NCBI GenBank assembly: GCA_954871525.1
Contig: OX940871.1
Span: 29,548,586 to 29,612,585, forward strand
DNA: 64,000 nt
Direction of reading: 5' to 3'
Source of the DNA: Parietaria judaica
Lineage: Eukaryota; Streptophyta; Magnoliopsida; Rosales; Urticaceae
This document shows, one piece after another, positions 51,070 to 64,000 of this stretch. Under the pieces are notes generated by a model that saw nothing but the letters and a program-made list of their open reading frames with translations, was not told where the DNA came from and searched no databases. Made by a program: the position numbers and the translations under genes. Numbering within the stretch: the stretch's first letter is position 1; each line of letters opens with the position of its first letter.

Positions 51070-54000
51070 AATCATTATTTTTTCAATTGGTTCGAAATTT
51101 AAGGTTGTAAAAAATGTAAAATAAAGAAATGCAGGCATTTCTCGTCAACAATTTAATCCTTGCATATTTTTTCATGAGAACTCTTGTTATATTCAAATTC
51201 CAATGTATAAGCCCTAAAATAATTATTTTTTCAATTGGTTCAAAATATAAGATTGTAAAAAATGTCAAATAAAGAAATCCTATACGAAATGCTATAGCAT
51301 TTCCTATGGCATTTCTCGTCAACAATTAAATCCTTGCATATTTTGGCATGAGAACTCTTGTTATATTCAAATTTCAATGTAAAAGCCGTAAAATCATTAT
51401 TTTTTCAATTGGTTCGAAATCTAAGGTTGTAAAAAATGTAGAATAAAGAAATGCTATAGGAAATGCTATAGCATATCTTATGGCATTTCTCGTCAACAAT
51501 TTAATCCTTGCATATTTTTGCATGAGAACTCTTGTTATATTCAAATTCCAATGTATAAGCCCTAAAATCATCATTTTTTCAATTGGTTCGAAATTTAAGG
51601 TTGTAAAAAATGTAAAATAAAGAAATTCTATAGGAAATTTTATAGCATTTCCTATGGCATTTCTCGTCAACAATTTAATCCTTGTATATTTTTGCATGAG
51701 AACTCTTGTTATATTCAAATTCCAATGTATAAGCCCTAAAATCATTATTTTTTCAATTGGTTCAAAATTTAAGGTTGTAAAAAATGTCAAAAAAAAGAAA
51801 TGCTATAGGAAATGCTATAGCTTTTTGTATGGAATTTCTCGTTAACAATTTAATCCTTGCATATTTTTGCATGAGAACTCTTGTTATATTCAAATTCCAA
51901 TGTATACGCCCTAAAATCATTATTTTTTCAATTGGTTAAAAATTTTAGGTCGTAAACAATGTAAAATAAAGAAATGCTATAGGACATGCTATAGCATCTT
52001 CTATGGCATTTCTCGTCAATAATTTAATCCTTGCATATTTTTGCATAAGAACTCTTGTTATATTCCAATTCCAATGTATAAGCCCTAAAATCATTATTTT
52101 TTCAATTGGTTCGAAATTTAAGGTTGTAAAAAATGTCAAATAAAGAAATGCTATAGGAAATGCTATAGCATTTCGTATGGCATTTCTCGTTAACAATTTA
52201 ATCCTTGCATATTTTTGCATGAGAACTCTTGTTATATTCAAATTCAAATGTATAAGCCCTAAAATCATTATTTTTTCAATTGGTTCAAAATATAAGATTG
52301 TAAAAAATGTCAAATAAAGAAATCCTATACGAAATGCTATAGCATTTCCTATGGCATTTCTCGTCAACAATTTAATCCTTGCATATTTTAGCATGAGAAC
52401 TCTTGTTATATTAAAACTTCAATGTATAAGCCTTAAAATGATTATTTTTTCAATTGGTTCGAAATCTAAGGTTGTAAAAAATGTAGAATAAAGAAATGCT
52501 ATAGGAAATTCTATAGCATATCCTATGGCATTTCTCGTCAACAATTTAATCCTTGCATATTTTTGCATGAGAACTCTTGTTATATTCAAATTCCAATGTA
52601 TAAGCCCTAAAATCATTATTTTTTCAATTAGTTCGAATTTTAGGTCGTAAACAATGTAAAATAAAGAAATGCTATAGGAAATGCTATAGCATTTCCTATG
52701 GCATTTCTCGTCAACAATTTAATCCTTGCATATTTTTTCCTGAGAACGCTTGTAATATTAAAATTCTAATGTATAAGCCATAAAACCATTATTTTTTCAA
52801 TTGGTTCGAAATTTAAGGTTGTAAAAAATGTAAAATAAAGAAATGCTATAGGAAATGCTAGCATTTCCTATGGTTATTCTCGTCAACAATTTAATCCTTG
52901 CATATTTTGCATGATAACTCTTTTTGTATTCAAATTCCAATGTATAAGCCCTAAAATCATTATTTTTTCAATTGGTTCGAAGTTTTAGGTCGTAAACAAT
53001 GTAAAATAAAGAAATGCTATAGGAAATGCATTTCCTATGGCATTTCTCGTCAACAATTTAATCCTTTCATATTTTTGCATGAGAACTCTTGTTATATTCA
53101 AATTCCAATGTATAATCCCTAAAATCATTATTTTTTTAATTGGTTTGAAATTTAAGGTTGTAAAAAATGTCAAATAAAGAAATGCTATAGGAAATGCTAT
53201 AGCATTTCCTATGGCATTTCTCGTCAACAATTTAATCCTTGCATATTTTGGCTTGAGAACTCTTGTTATATTCAAATTCCAATGTATAAGCCCTAAAATA
53301 ATTATTTTTTCAATTGGTTCAAAATTTTAGGTCGTAAACAATGTAATATAAAGAAATGCTATAGGAAATGCTAGCATTTCCTATGGCATTTCTCGTCAAC
53401 AATTTATTCCTTGCTTATTTTTGCATGAGAACTCTTGTTATATTCAAATTCCAATGTATAAGCCCTAAAATCATTATTTTGTTAATTGGTTCGAAATTTA
53501 AGGTTTTAAAAAATGTCAAATAAAGAAATGCTATAGAAAATGCTATAGAAAATGCTAGCATTTCCTATAGCATTTCCCGTAAACAATTCAATCCTTGCAT
53601 ATTTTTGCATGAGAACTCTTGTTATATTCAAATTCCAATGTATAAGCCGTAAAATCATAATTTTTTAATTGGTTCGAAATTTAAGGTTGTAAAAAATGTA
53701 AAATAAGGAAATTCTATAGGAAATTCTATAGCATTTCCTATGGCATTTCTCGTCAATAATTTAATCCTTGCATATTTTTGCATGAGAACTATTGTTATAT
53801 TCAAATTTCAATGTATAATCCGTAAAATCATTATTTTTTCAATTGGTTCGAAATTTAAGGTTGTAAAAAATGTAAAATAAAGAAATGCTATAGGAATTGC
53901 TATAGCATTTCCTATGGCATTTCTCGTCAACGAATTAATCCTTGCATATTTTGGCATGAGAACTCTTGTTATATTCAAATTCCAATGTATAAGCCCTAAA

Positions 54001-57000
54001 ATTATTATTTTTTCAATTGGTTCAAAATTTAAGGTTGTAAAAAATGTCAAATAAAGAAATGCTATAGGAAATGCTATAACATTTCCTATGGCATTTCTCG
54101 TCAACAATTTAATCCTTGTATATTTTTACATGAGAACTCTTGTTATATTAAAATTCCAATTTATAAGTCCTAAAATCATTATTTTTTTAAATTGGTTCGA
54201 AATTTTAGGTCGTAAACAATGTAAGATAAAGAAATGCTATAGGAAATGCTAGCATTTCCAATGGCATTTCTCGTCAACAATTTAATCCTTGCATATTTTT
54301 TCATGAGAACTCTTGTTATATTCAAATTCCAATGTATAAGCTTTAAAATCATTATTTTTTCAATTGGTTCGAAATTTAAGGTTGTAAAAAATGTAAAATA
54401 AAGAAATGCAGGCATTTCTCGTCAACAATTTAATCCTTGCATATTTTTTCATGAGAACTCTTGTTATATTCAAATTCCAATGTATAAGCCCTAAAATAAT
54501 TATTTTTTCAATTGGTTCAAAATATAAGATTGTAAAAAATGTCAAATAAAGAAATCCTATACGAAATGCTATAGCATTTCCTATGGCATTTCTCGTCAAC
54601 AATTTAATCCTTGCATATTTTGGCATGAGAACTCTTGTTATATTCAAATTTCAATGTAAAAGCCATAAAATCATTATTTTTTCAATTGGTTCGAAATCTA
54701 AGGTTGTAAAAAATGTAGAATAAAGAAATGCTATAGGAAATGCTATAGCATATCCTATGGCATTTCTCGTCAACAATTTAATCCTTGCATATTTTTGCAT
54801 GAGAACTCTTGTTATATTAAAATTCCAATGTATAAGCCCTAAAATCATTATTTTTTCAATTGGTTCGAAATTTAAGGTTGTAAAAAATGTAAAATAAAGA
54901 AATTCTATAGGAAATTTTATAGCATTTCCTATGGCATTTCTCGTCAACAATTTAATCCTTGTATATTTTTGCATGAGAACTCTTGTTATATTCAAATTCC
55001 AATGTATAAGCCCTAAAATCATTATTTTTTCAATTGGTTCAAAATTTAAGGTTGTAAAAAATGTCAAAAAAAAGAAATGCTATAGGAAATGCTATAGCTT
55101 TTTGTATGGCATTTCTCGTTAACAATTTAATCCTTGCATATTTTTGCATGAGAACTCTTGTTATATTCAAATTCCAATGTATACGCCCTAAAATCATTAT
55201 TTTTTCAATTGGTTAAAAATTTTAGGTCGTAAACAATGTAAAATAAAGAAATGCTATAGGACATGCTATAGCATCTTCTATGGCATTTCTCGTCAATAAT
55301 TTAATCCTTGCATATTTTTGCATAAGAACACTTGTTATATTCCAATTCCAATGTATAAGCCCTAAAATCGTTATTTTTTCAATTGGTTCGAAATTTAAGG
55401 TTGTAAAAAATGTCAAATAAAGAAATGCTATAGGAAATGCTATAGCATTTCGTATGGCATTTCTCGTTAACAATTTAATCCTTGCATATTTTTGCATGAG
55501 AACTCTTGTTATATTCAAATTCAAATGTATAAGCCCTAAAATCATTATTTTTTCAATTGGTTCAAAATATAAGATTGTAAAAAATGTCAAATAAAGAAAT
55601 CCTATACGAAATGCTATAGCATTTCCTATGGCATTTCTCGTCAACAATTTAATCCTTGCATATTTTGGCATGAGAACTCTTGTTATATTAAAACTTCAAT
55701 GTATAAGCCTTAAAATGATTATTTTTTCAATTGGTTCGAAATCTAAGGTTGTAAAAAATGTAGAATAAAGAAATGCTATAGGAAATGCTATAGCATATCC
55801 TATGGCATTTCTCGTCAACAATTTAATCCTTGCATATTTTTGCATGAGAACTCTTGTTATATTAAAATTCCAATGTATAAGCCCTAAAATCATTATTTTT
55901 TCAATTAGTTCGAATTTTAGGTCGTAAACAATGTAAAATAAAGAAATGCTATAGGAAATGCTATAGCATTTCCTATGGCATTTCTCGTCAACAATTTAAT
56001 CCTTGCATATTTTTTCCTGAGAACGCTTGTAATATTAAAATTCTAATGTATAAGCCATAAAACCATTATTTTTTCAATTGGTTCGAAATTTAAGGTTGTA
56101 AAAAATGTAAAATAAAGAAATGCTATAGGAAATGCTAGCATTTCCTATGGTTATTCTCGTCAACAATTTAATCCTTGCATATTTTGCATGATAACTCTTT
56201 TTGTATTCAAATTCCAATGTATAAGCCCTAAAATCATTATTTTTTCAATTGGTTCGAAGTTTTAGGTCGTAAACAATGTAAAATAAAGAAATGCTATAGG
56301 AAATGCATTTCCTATGGCATTTCTCGTCAACAATTTAATCCTTTCATATTTTTGCATGAGAACTCTTGTTGTATTCAAATTCCAATGTATAATCCCTAAA
56401 ATCATTATTTTTTTAATTAGTTTGAAATTTAAGGTTGTAAAAAATGTCAAATAAAGAAATGCTATAGGAAATGCTATAGCATTTCCTATGGCATTTCTCG
56501 TCAACAATTTAATCCTTGCATATTTTGGCTTGAGAACTCTTGTTATATTCAAATTCCAATGTATAAGCCCTAAAATCATTATTTTTTCAATTGGTTCAAA
56601 ATTTTAGGTCGTAAACAATGTAATATAAAGAAATGCTATAGGAAATGCTAGCATTTCCTATGGCATTTCTCGTCAACAATTTATTCCTTGCTTATTTTTG
56701 CATGAGAACTCTTGTTATATTCAAATTCCAATGTATAAGCCCTAAAATCATTATTTTTTTAATTGGTTCGAAATTTAAGGTTTTAAAAAATGTCAAATAA
56801 AGAAATGCTATAGAAAATGCTATAGAAAATGCTAGCATTTCCTATAGCATTTCCCGTAAACAATTCAATCCTTGCATATTTTTGCATGAGAACTCTTGTT
56901 ATATTCAAATTCCAATGTATAAGCCGTAAAATCATAATTTTTTAATTGGTTCGAAATTTAAGGTTGTAAAAAATGTAAAATAAGGAAATTCTATAGGAAA

Positions 57001-59600
57001 TTCTATAGCATTTCCTATGGCATTTCTCGTCAATAATTTAATCCTTGCATATTTTTGCATGAGAACTATTGTTATATTCAAATTTCAATGTATAAGCCGT
57101 AAAATCATTATTTTTTCAATTGGTTCGAAATTTAAGGTTGTAAAAAATGTAAAATAAAGAAATGCTATAGGAATTGCTATAGCATTTCCTATGGCATTTC
57201 TCGTCAACGAATTAATCCTTGCATATTTTGGCATGAGAACTCTTGTTATATTCAAATTCCAATGTATAAGCCCTAAAATTATTATTTTTTCAATTGGTTC
57301 AAAATTTAAGGTTGTAAAAAATGTCAAATAAAGAAATGCTATAGGAAATGCTATAACATTTCCTATGGCATTTCTCGTCAACAATTTAATCCTTGTATAT
57401 TTTTACATGAGAACTCTTGTTATATTAAAATTCCAATGTATAAGTCCTAAAATCATTATTTTTTTCAATTGGTTCGAAATTTTAGGTCGTAAACAATGTA
57501 AGATAAAGAAATGCTATAGGAAATGCTAGCATTTCCAATGGCATTTCTCGTCAACAATTTAATCCTTGCATATTTTTTCATGAGAACTCTTGTTATATTC
57601 AAATTCCAATGTATAAGCTTTAAAATCATTATTTTTTCAATTGGTTCGAAATTTAAGGTTGTAAAAAATGTAAAATAAAGAAATGAAGGCATTTCTCGTC
57701 AACAATTTAATCCTTGCATATTTTTTCATGAGAACTCTTGTTATATTCAAATTCCAATGTATAAGCCCTAAAATAATTATTTTTTCAATTGGTTCAAAAT
57801 ATAAGATTGTAAAAAATGTCAAATAAAGAAATCCTATACGAAATGCTATAGCATTTCCTATGGCATTTCTCGTCAACAATTTAATCCTTGCATATTTTGG
57901 CATGAGAACTCTTGTTATATTCAAATTTCAATGTAAAAGCCGTAAAATCATTATTTTTTCAATTGGTTCGAAATCTAAGGTTGTAAAAAATGTAGAATAA
58001 AGAAATGCTATAGGAAATGCTATAGCATATCCTATGGCATTTCTCGTCAACAATTTAATCCTTGCATATTTTTGCATGAGAACTCTTGTTATATTCAAAT
58101 TCCAATGTATAAGCCCTAAAATCATTATTTTTTCAAATGGTTCGAAATTTAAGGTTGTAAAAAATGTAAAATAAAGAAATTCTATAGGAAATTTTATAGC
58201 ATTTCCTATGGCATTTCTCGTCAACAATTTAATCCTTGTATATTTTTGCATGAGAACTCTTGTTATATTCAAATTCCAATGTATAAGCCCTAAAATCATT
58301 ATTTTTCAATTGGTTCAAAATTTAAGGTTGTAAAAAATGTCAAAAAAAAGAAATGCTATAGGAAATGCTATAGCTTTTTGTATGGCATTTCTCGTTAACA
58401 ATTTAATCCTTGCATATTTTTGCATGAGAACTCTTGTTATATTCAAATTCCAATGTATAAGCCCTAAAATCATTATTTTTTCAATTGGTTAAAAATTTTA
58501 GGTCGTAAACAATGTAAAATAAAGAAATGCTATAGGACATGCTATAGCATCTTCTATGGCATTTCTCGTCAATAATTTAATCCTTGCATATTTTTGCATA
58601 AGAACACTTGTTATATTCCAATTCCAATGTATAAGCCCTAAAATCGTTATTTTTTCAATTGGTTCGAAATTTAAGGTTGTAAAAAATGTAAAATAAAGAA
58701 ATGCTATAGGAAATGCTATAGCATTTCGTATGGCATTTCTCGTTAACAATTTAATCCTTGCATATTTTTGCATGAGAACTCTTGTTATATTCAAATTCAA
58801 ATGCATAAGCCCTAAAATCATTATTTTTTCAATTGGTTCAAAATATAAGATTGTAAAAAATGTCAAATAAAGAAATCCTATACGAAATGCTATAGCATTT
58901 CCTATGGCATTTCTCGTCAACAATTTAATCCTTGCATATTTTGGCATGAGAACTCTTGTTATATTAAAATTTCAATGTATAAGCCTTAAAATCATTATTT
59001 TTTCAATTGGTTCGAAATCTAAGGTTGTAAAAAATGTAGAATAAAGAAATGCTATAGGAAATGCTATAGCATATCCCATGGCATTTCTCGTCAACAATTT
59101 AATCCTTGCATATTTTTGCATGAGAACTCTTGTTATATTCAAATTCCAATGTATAAGCCCTAAAATCATTATTTTTTCAATTAGTTCGAATTTTAGGTCG
59201 TAAACAATGTAAAATAAAGAAATGCTATAGGAAATGCTATAGCATTTCCTATGGCATTTCTCGTCAACAATTTAATCCTTGCATATTTTTTCGTGAGAAC
59301 GCTTGTAATATTAAAATTCTAATGTATAAGCCATAAAACCATTATTTTTTCAATTGGTTCGAAATTTAAGGTTGTAAAAAATGTAAAATAAAGAAATGCT
59401 ATAGGAAATGCTAGCATTTCCTATGGTTATTCTCGTCAACAATTTAATCCTTGCATATTTTGCATGATAACTCTTTTTGTATTCAAATTCCAATGTATAA
59501 GCCCTAAAATCATTATTTTTTCAATTGGTTCGAAGTTTTAGGTCGTAAACATTGTAAAATAAAGAAATGCTATAGGAAATGCATTTCCTATGGCATTTCT
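51070..59600 (-). repeat. 3277-bp higher-order repeat, ~2.6 units
   Basis: Matching blocks recur at 3276-3277 bp: 51945/55222/58498, 52419/55696/58972, 52985/56262/59538, 53808/57085 and 54360/57637. I place the units at about 51070-54346, 54347-57623 and 57624-59600 (partial). Each has roughly 19 monomers, including a collapsed dyad (GAAATGCAGGCATTTC or GAAATGAAGGCATTTC), AAAAAAAAGAAATGC, GCATATCCTATGG and a minimal GGAAATGCATTTCC dyad. Array B holds only a little over one related period (16285 to 19563, 3278 bp). The unit has therefore been amplified on the right side after the large duplication, or contracted on the left. Confidence 0.87.
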
Positions 59601-59899
59601 CATCAACAATTTAATCCTTGCATATTTTTGCATGAGAACTCTTGTTATATTCAAATTCCAATGTATAAGCCCTAAAATCATTATTTTTTCAATTGGTTCA
59701 AAATTTAAGGTTGTAAAAAATGTAAAATAAAGAAATTCTATAGGAAATTTTATAGCATTTCCTATGGCATTTCTCGTCAACAATTTAATCCTTGTATATT
59801 TTTGCATGAGAACTCTTTTTATATTCAAATTCCAATGTATAAGCCCTAAAATCATTATTTTTTCAATTGGTTCAAAATTTAAGGTTGTAAAAAATGTCA

Positions 59900-59990
59900 A
59901 ATAAAGAAATGCTATAGGAAATGCTATATGGCATTTCTCGTCAACAATATAATCCTTGCATATTTTTTCATGAGAACGCTCGTAATATTA
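59900..59990 (-). repeat. Mosaic junction between higher-order repeat families
   Basis: Sequence up to about 59900 matches the block near 20129-20491. A monomer with GCTATATGGCATTTC and CAACAATATAATCC (typical of 35.3 and 37.2 kb) follows. From about 59970 the marker GAGAACGCTCGTAATATT, otherwise at about 28428, begins a stretch collinear with 28430-30190 at a 31546-bp offset. Three families meet within about one monomer. Confidence 0.7.
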
Positions 59991-62900
59991 AAATTCCAAT
60001 GTATAAGTTCTAAAATCATTATTTTTTCAATTGGTTCGACTTTTGGGTCGTAAACAATGTAAAATAAAGGAATTCCATAGGAAATGCTATAGCATTTCCT
60101 ATGGAATTTAACGTCAACAATTTAATCCTTGCATATTTTTGCATGAGAACGCTTGTAATATTAAAATTCCAATGTATAAGCCCTAAAATCATTATTTTTT
60201 CAATTGGTTCGAAATTTAAGGTTGTAAAAAATGTAAAATAAAGAAATGCTATAGAAAATGCTATAGCATTTCCTATGGCATTTCTCGTCAACAATTTAAT
60301 CCTTGCATATTTTTGCATGAGAACTCTTGTTATATTTAATTTCCAATATATAAGCCCTAAAATCATTATTTTTTAAATTGGTTTGGAAATTTAAGGTTGT
60401 AAAAAATGTCAAATAAAGAAATGCTATAGGAAATGCTATAGCATTTCATATGGTATTTCTCGTCAACAATTTAATCCTTGTATATTTTTGCATGAGAACT
60501 CTTGTTATTTTCAAATTCCAATGTATAAGCCGTAAAATCATTATTTTTTCAATTGGTTCGAAATTTAAGGTTGTAAAAAATGTAAAATAAAGAAATGCTA
60601 TAGGAAATGCTATTGCATTTCGTATGGCATTTATCGTTAACAATTTAATCCTTGCATATTTTTTCATGAGAACACTTTTTATATTCAAATTCCAATGTAT
60701 AAGCCCTAAAATCATTATTTTTTCAATTGGTTCGAAATTTTAGGTCGTAAACAATGTAAAATAAAGAAATGCTATAGCATTTCCTATGGCATTTCTCGTC
60801 AACAATTTAATCCTTGCATATTTTTGCATGAGAACTCTTGTTATATTCCATTCCAATGTATAAGCCTTAAAATCATTATTTTTTCAATTGGTTCAAAATT
60901 TAAGGTTGTAAAAAATGTCAAATAAAGAAATGCTATAAGAAATGCTATAGCATTTTGTATGGCATTTCCCGTCAATAATTTAATCCTTGCATATTTTGGC
61001 ATGAGAACTCTTGTTATATTCAAATTCCAATGTATAAGCCCTAAAATCATTATTTTTTCAATTGGTTCGATTTTTAGGTCGTAAACAATGTAAAATAAAG
61101 AAATTCTATAGGAAGTGCTATAGCATTTCCTATGGCATTTCTCGTCAACAATTTAATCCTTGCATATTTTTTCATGAGAACGCTTGTAATATTAAAATTC
61201 CAATGTATAAGCCCTATAATCATTATTTTTTCAATTGGTTCGAAATTTAAGGTTGTAAAAAATGTAAAGCATTTCCTATGGCATTTCTCGTCAACAATTT
61301 AATCCTTGCATATTTTTGCATGAGAACTCTTGTTATATTCAAATTCCAATGTATAAGACCTAAAATCATTATTTTTTCAATTGGTTAGAAATTTTAGGAC
61401 GCAAACAATGTAAAATAAAGAAATGCTATAGGAAACGCTAGCATTTCTTATGGCATTTCTCGTCAAAAATTTATTCCTTGCATATTTTTGCATGAGAACT
61501 CTTGTTATATTCAAATTCCAATGTATAAACTTTAAAATCATTATTTTTTCAATTAGTTCAAAATTTAAGGTTGTAAAAAATTTAAAATAAAGAAATGCTA
61601 TAGGAAATGCTATAGCATTTCCTATGGCAATTATCGTCAACAATTTAATCATTGCAGATTTTTGCATGAGAACTCTTGTTATATTTAAATTCCAATGTAT
61701 AAGCCGTAAAATCATTATTTTTTCAATTGGTTCGAAATTTAAGGTTGTAAAAAATGTAAAATAAAGAAATGCTATAGGAAATGCTATAGCATTTCCTATG
61801 GCATTTCTCGTCAACAATTTAATCCTTGCGTATTTTTGCATGAGAACTCTTGTTATATTCAAATTCCAATGTATAAGCCCTAAAATCATTATTTTTTCAA
61901 TTGGTTCGAAATTTTAGGTCGTAAACAATGTAAAATAAAGAAATGCTATAGGAAATGCTATAGCATTTCGTATGGCATTTCTCGTCAACAATTTAATCCT
62001 TGCATATTTTTGCTTGAGAACTTTTGTTATATTCAAATTCCAATGTATAAGCCCTAAAATCATTATTTTTTCAATTGGTTCGAGTTTTAGGTCGTAAAGA
62101 ATGTAAAATAAAGAAAGGCTATAGGAAATGCTATAGCATTTACTATGGAATTTAACGTCAACAATTTAATCCTTGCATACTTTTGCATGAGAACGCTTGT
62201 AATATTAAAATTCCAATGTATAAGCCCTATAATCATTATTTTTTCAATTGGTTCCAAATTTAAGGTTGTAAAAACTGTAAAGCATTTCCTATGGCATTTA
62301 TCGTCAACAATTTAATCCTTGCATATTTTTGCATGAGAACTCTTGCTATATTAAAATTCCAATGTATAAGCCCTAAAATCGTTATTTTTTCAATTGGTTA
62401 GAAATTGTAGGACGTAAACAATGTAAAATAAAGAAATGCTATAGGAAACGCTAGCATTTCTTATGGCATTTCTCGTCAAAAATTTATTCCTTGCATATTT
62501 TTGCATGAGAACTCTTGTTATATTCAAATTCCAATGTATAAACTTTAAAATCATTATTTTTTCAATTAGTTCAAAATTTAAGGTTGTAAAAAATGTAAAA
62601 TAAAGAAATGCTATAGGAAATGCTATAGCATTTCCTATGACATTTCTCGTCAACGATTTAATCATTGCAGATTTTTGCATGAGAACTCTTGTTATATTCA
62701 AATTCAAATGTATAAACATTGAAATCGTTATTTTTTCAATTGGTTCGAAATTGAAGGTTGTAAAAAATGTAAAATAAAGAAATGCTATAGGAAATGCTAT
62801 AGCATTTCATATGGCATTCCTCGTCAACAATTTAATCCTTGCATATTTTTGCATGAGAACTCTTGTTATATTCAAATTCCAATGTATAAGCCCTAAAATC

Positions 62901-64000
62901 ATTATTTTTTCAGTTGGTTCGAAATTTAAGGTTGTAAAAAATGTCAAATAAAGTAATGCTATAGGAAATACTATATCATTTCCTATTGCATTTCTCGTCA
63001 ACAATATAATCCTTGCATATTTTTGCATGAGAACTCTTGTTATATTCAAATTCCATTGTATAAGCCCTAAAATCTTTATTTTTTCAATTGGTTAGAAATT
63101 TAAGGTTGTAAAAAATGTCAAATAAAGAAATGCTATAGGAAATTCTATAGCATTTCCTATGGCATTTCTCGTCAACAATTTAATCCTTGCATATTTTTTC
63201 ATGAGAACTCTTGTTATATTCAAATTCCAATGTATAAGCCCTAAAATCATTATTTTTTCAATAGGTTCGAAATTTAAGGTTGTAAAAAATGTCAAATAAA
63301 GAAATGCTATATGGCATTTCTCGTCAACAATATAATCCTTGCATATTTTTTCATGAGAACTCTTGTTATATTCAAACTCCAATGTATAAGCCCTAAAATC
63401 ATTATTTTTTCAATTGGTTCGAAATTTAAGGTTGTAAAAATTGTCAAATAAAGAAATGCTATAGGAAATGCTATAGCATTTCCTATGGCATTTCTCGTCA
63501 ACAATTTAATCCTTGCATATTTTTGCATGAGAACTCTTGTTATATTCAAATTTCAATGTATAAGCCCTAAAATCATTATTTTTTCAATTGTTTCGAAATT
63601 TAAGGTTGTAAAAAATGTCAAATAAAGAAATATAGCACTTCCTATGGCATTTCTCGTCACCAATATAATCCTTGCATATTTTTGCATGAGAACTCTTGTT
63701 ATATTCAAATTCCAATGTATAAGCCCTAAAATCATTATTTTTTCAATTGGTTCGAAATTTAAGGTTGTAAAAAATGTAAAATAAAGAAATGCTAAGGAAA
63801 TAGCAATTCCTATGGCATTTCTCGTCAACAATTTAATCCTTGCATATTTTTTAATGAGAACTCTTGTTATTATAAAATTCCAATGTATAAGCCCTAAAAT
63901 CATTATTTTTTCAATTGGTTCGAAATTTAAGGTTGTAAAAAATGTCAAATAAAGAAATGCTATAGGAAATGCTATAGCATTTCCTATGGCATTTCTAGTC

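Larger units (their letters stand above)
47918..64000 (-). repeat. Satellite array D, minus orientation, runs off the window
   Basis: About 92 monomers of the same satellite in minus orientation, entered at ATCCTTGC immediately after insert copy 2, as in array B. Sections: 47918-49537 collinear with array B's start; 49.5-51.07 kb related to 17.5-19.5 kb; 51.07-59.6 kb a three-fold higher-order repeat; from about 59.94 kb sequence related to 28.4-31.8 kb; and from about 62.0 kb to the end, sequence related to 34.0-35.6 kb. No gene is present. Confidence 0.97.

Noticed and set aside
2564..64000. CENP-B-box or telomere-type motif within the satellite
   Set aside because: I scanned the consensus on both strands and saw neither a plausible CENP-B-box match nor TTTAGGG-type tandem repeats. 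TTTTAGGGC occurs once per monomer but not as a tandem heptamer.

Overview
The window is non-genic plant DNA, most likely from a flowering plant. About 57 kb of its 64 kb is one AT-rich tandem satellite with a monomer of about 174 bp (roughly 28% GC, hand-counted on one consensus-like copy). I estimate about 325 monomers from array length divided by period. Plant origin is inferred from an LTR-retrotransposon end whose primer-binding site fits initiator-Met tRNA, and from GGCCCA-rich, LTR-like sequence in the non-satellite insert. I cannot name the species or match the satellite to a described family. Monomer size, base composition, higher-order structure and internal dyad symmetry suit a centromeric or pericentromeric satellite, but that is inference.

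Layout. (1) 1-2563: the 5' end of a minus-strand LTR retrotransposon (leader 1-589, primer-binding site 590-601, LTR 605-2563) abutting the satellite. (2) 2564-11974: array A, monomers in plus orientation. (3) 11975-14332: non-satellite insert, copy 1, 2358 bp. (4) 14333-39881: array B, minus orientation. (5) 39848-39915: a perfect 68-bp palindrome where orientation flips, centred on the satellite's own dyad. (6) 39882-45559: array C, plus. (7) 45560-47917: insert copy 2, no length change and about nine substitutions from copy 1. (8) 47918-64000: array D, minus, running off the end. Monomers therefore converge on each insert and diverge from the palindrome.

The block [plus array - insert - minus array] occurs twice in direct orientation, about 33.6 kb apart. 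Flanking arrays are partly collinear (for example 8480-15940 with 42370-49537) but differ in higher-order repeat content: about 3277 bp repeated nearly three times in array D, a 1689-bp tandem pair in array B, and spaced duplications of 1868 bp and about 1.86-2.03 kb. The most notable feature is the dyad in every monomer. It is built of inverted 12-bp units, its core is repeatedly shortened (often symmetrically), and it coincides with the inversion junction.

No protein-coding or RNA gene is supported. The many open frames in the arrays arise because 174 is divisible by three and the consensus lacks stops in one frame.
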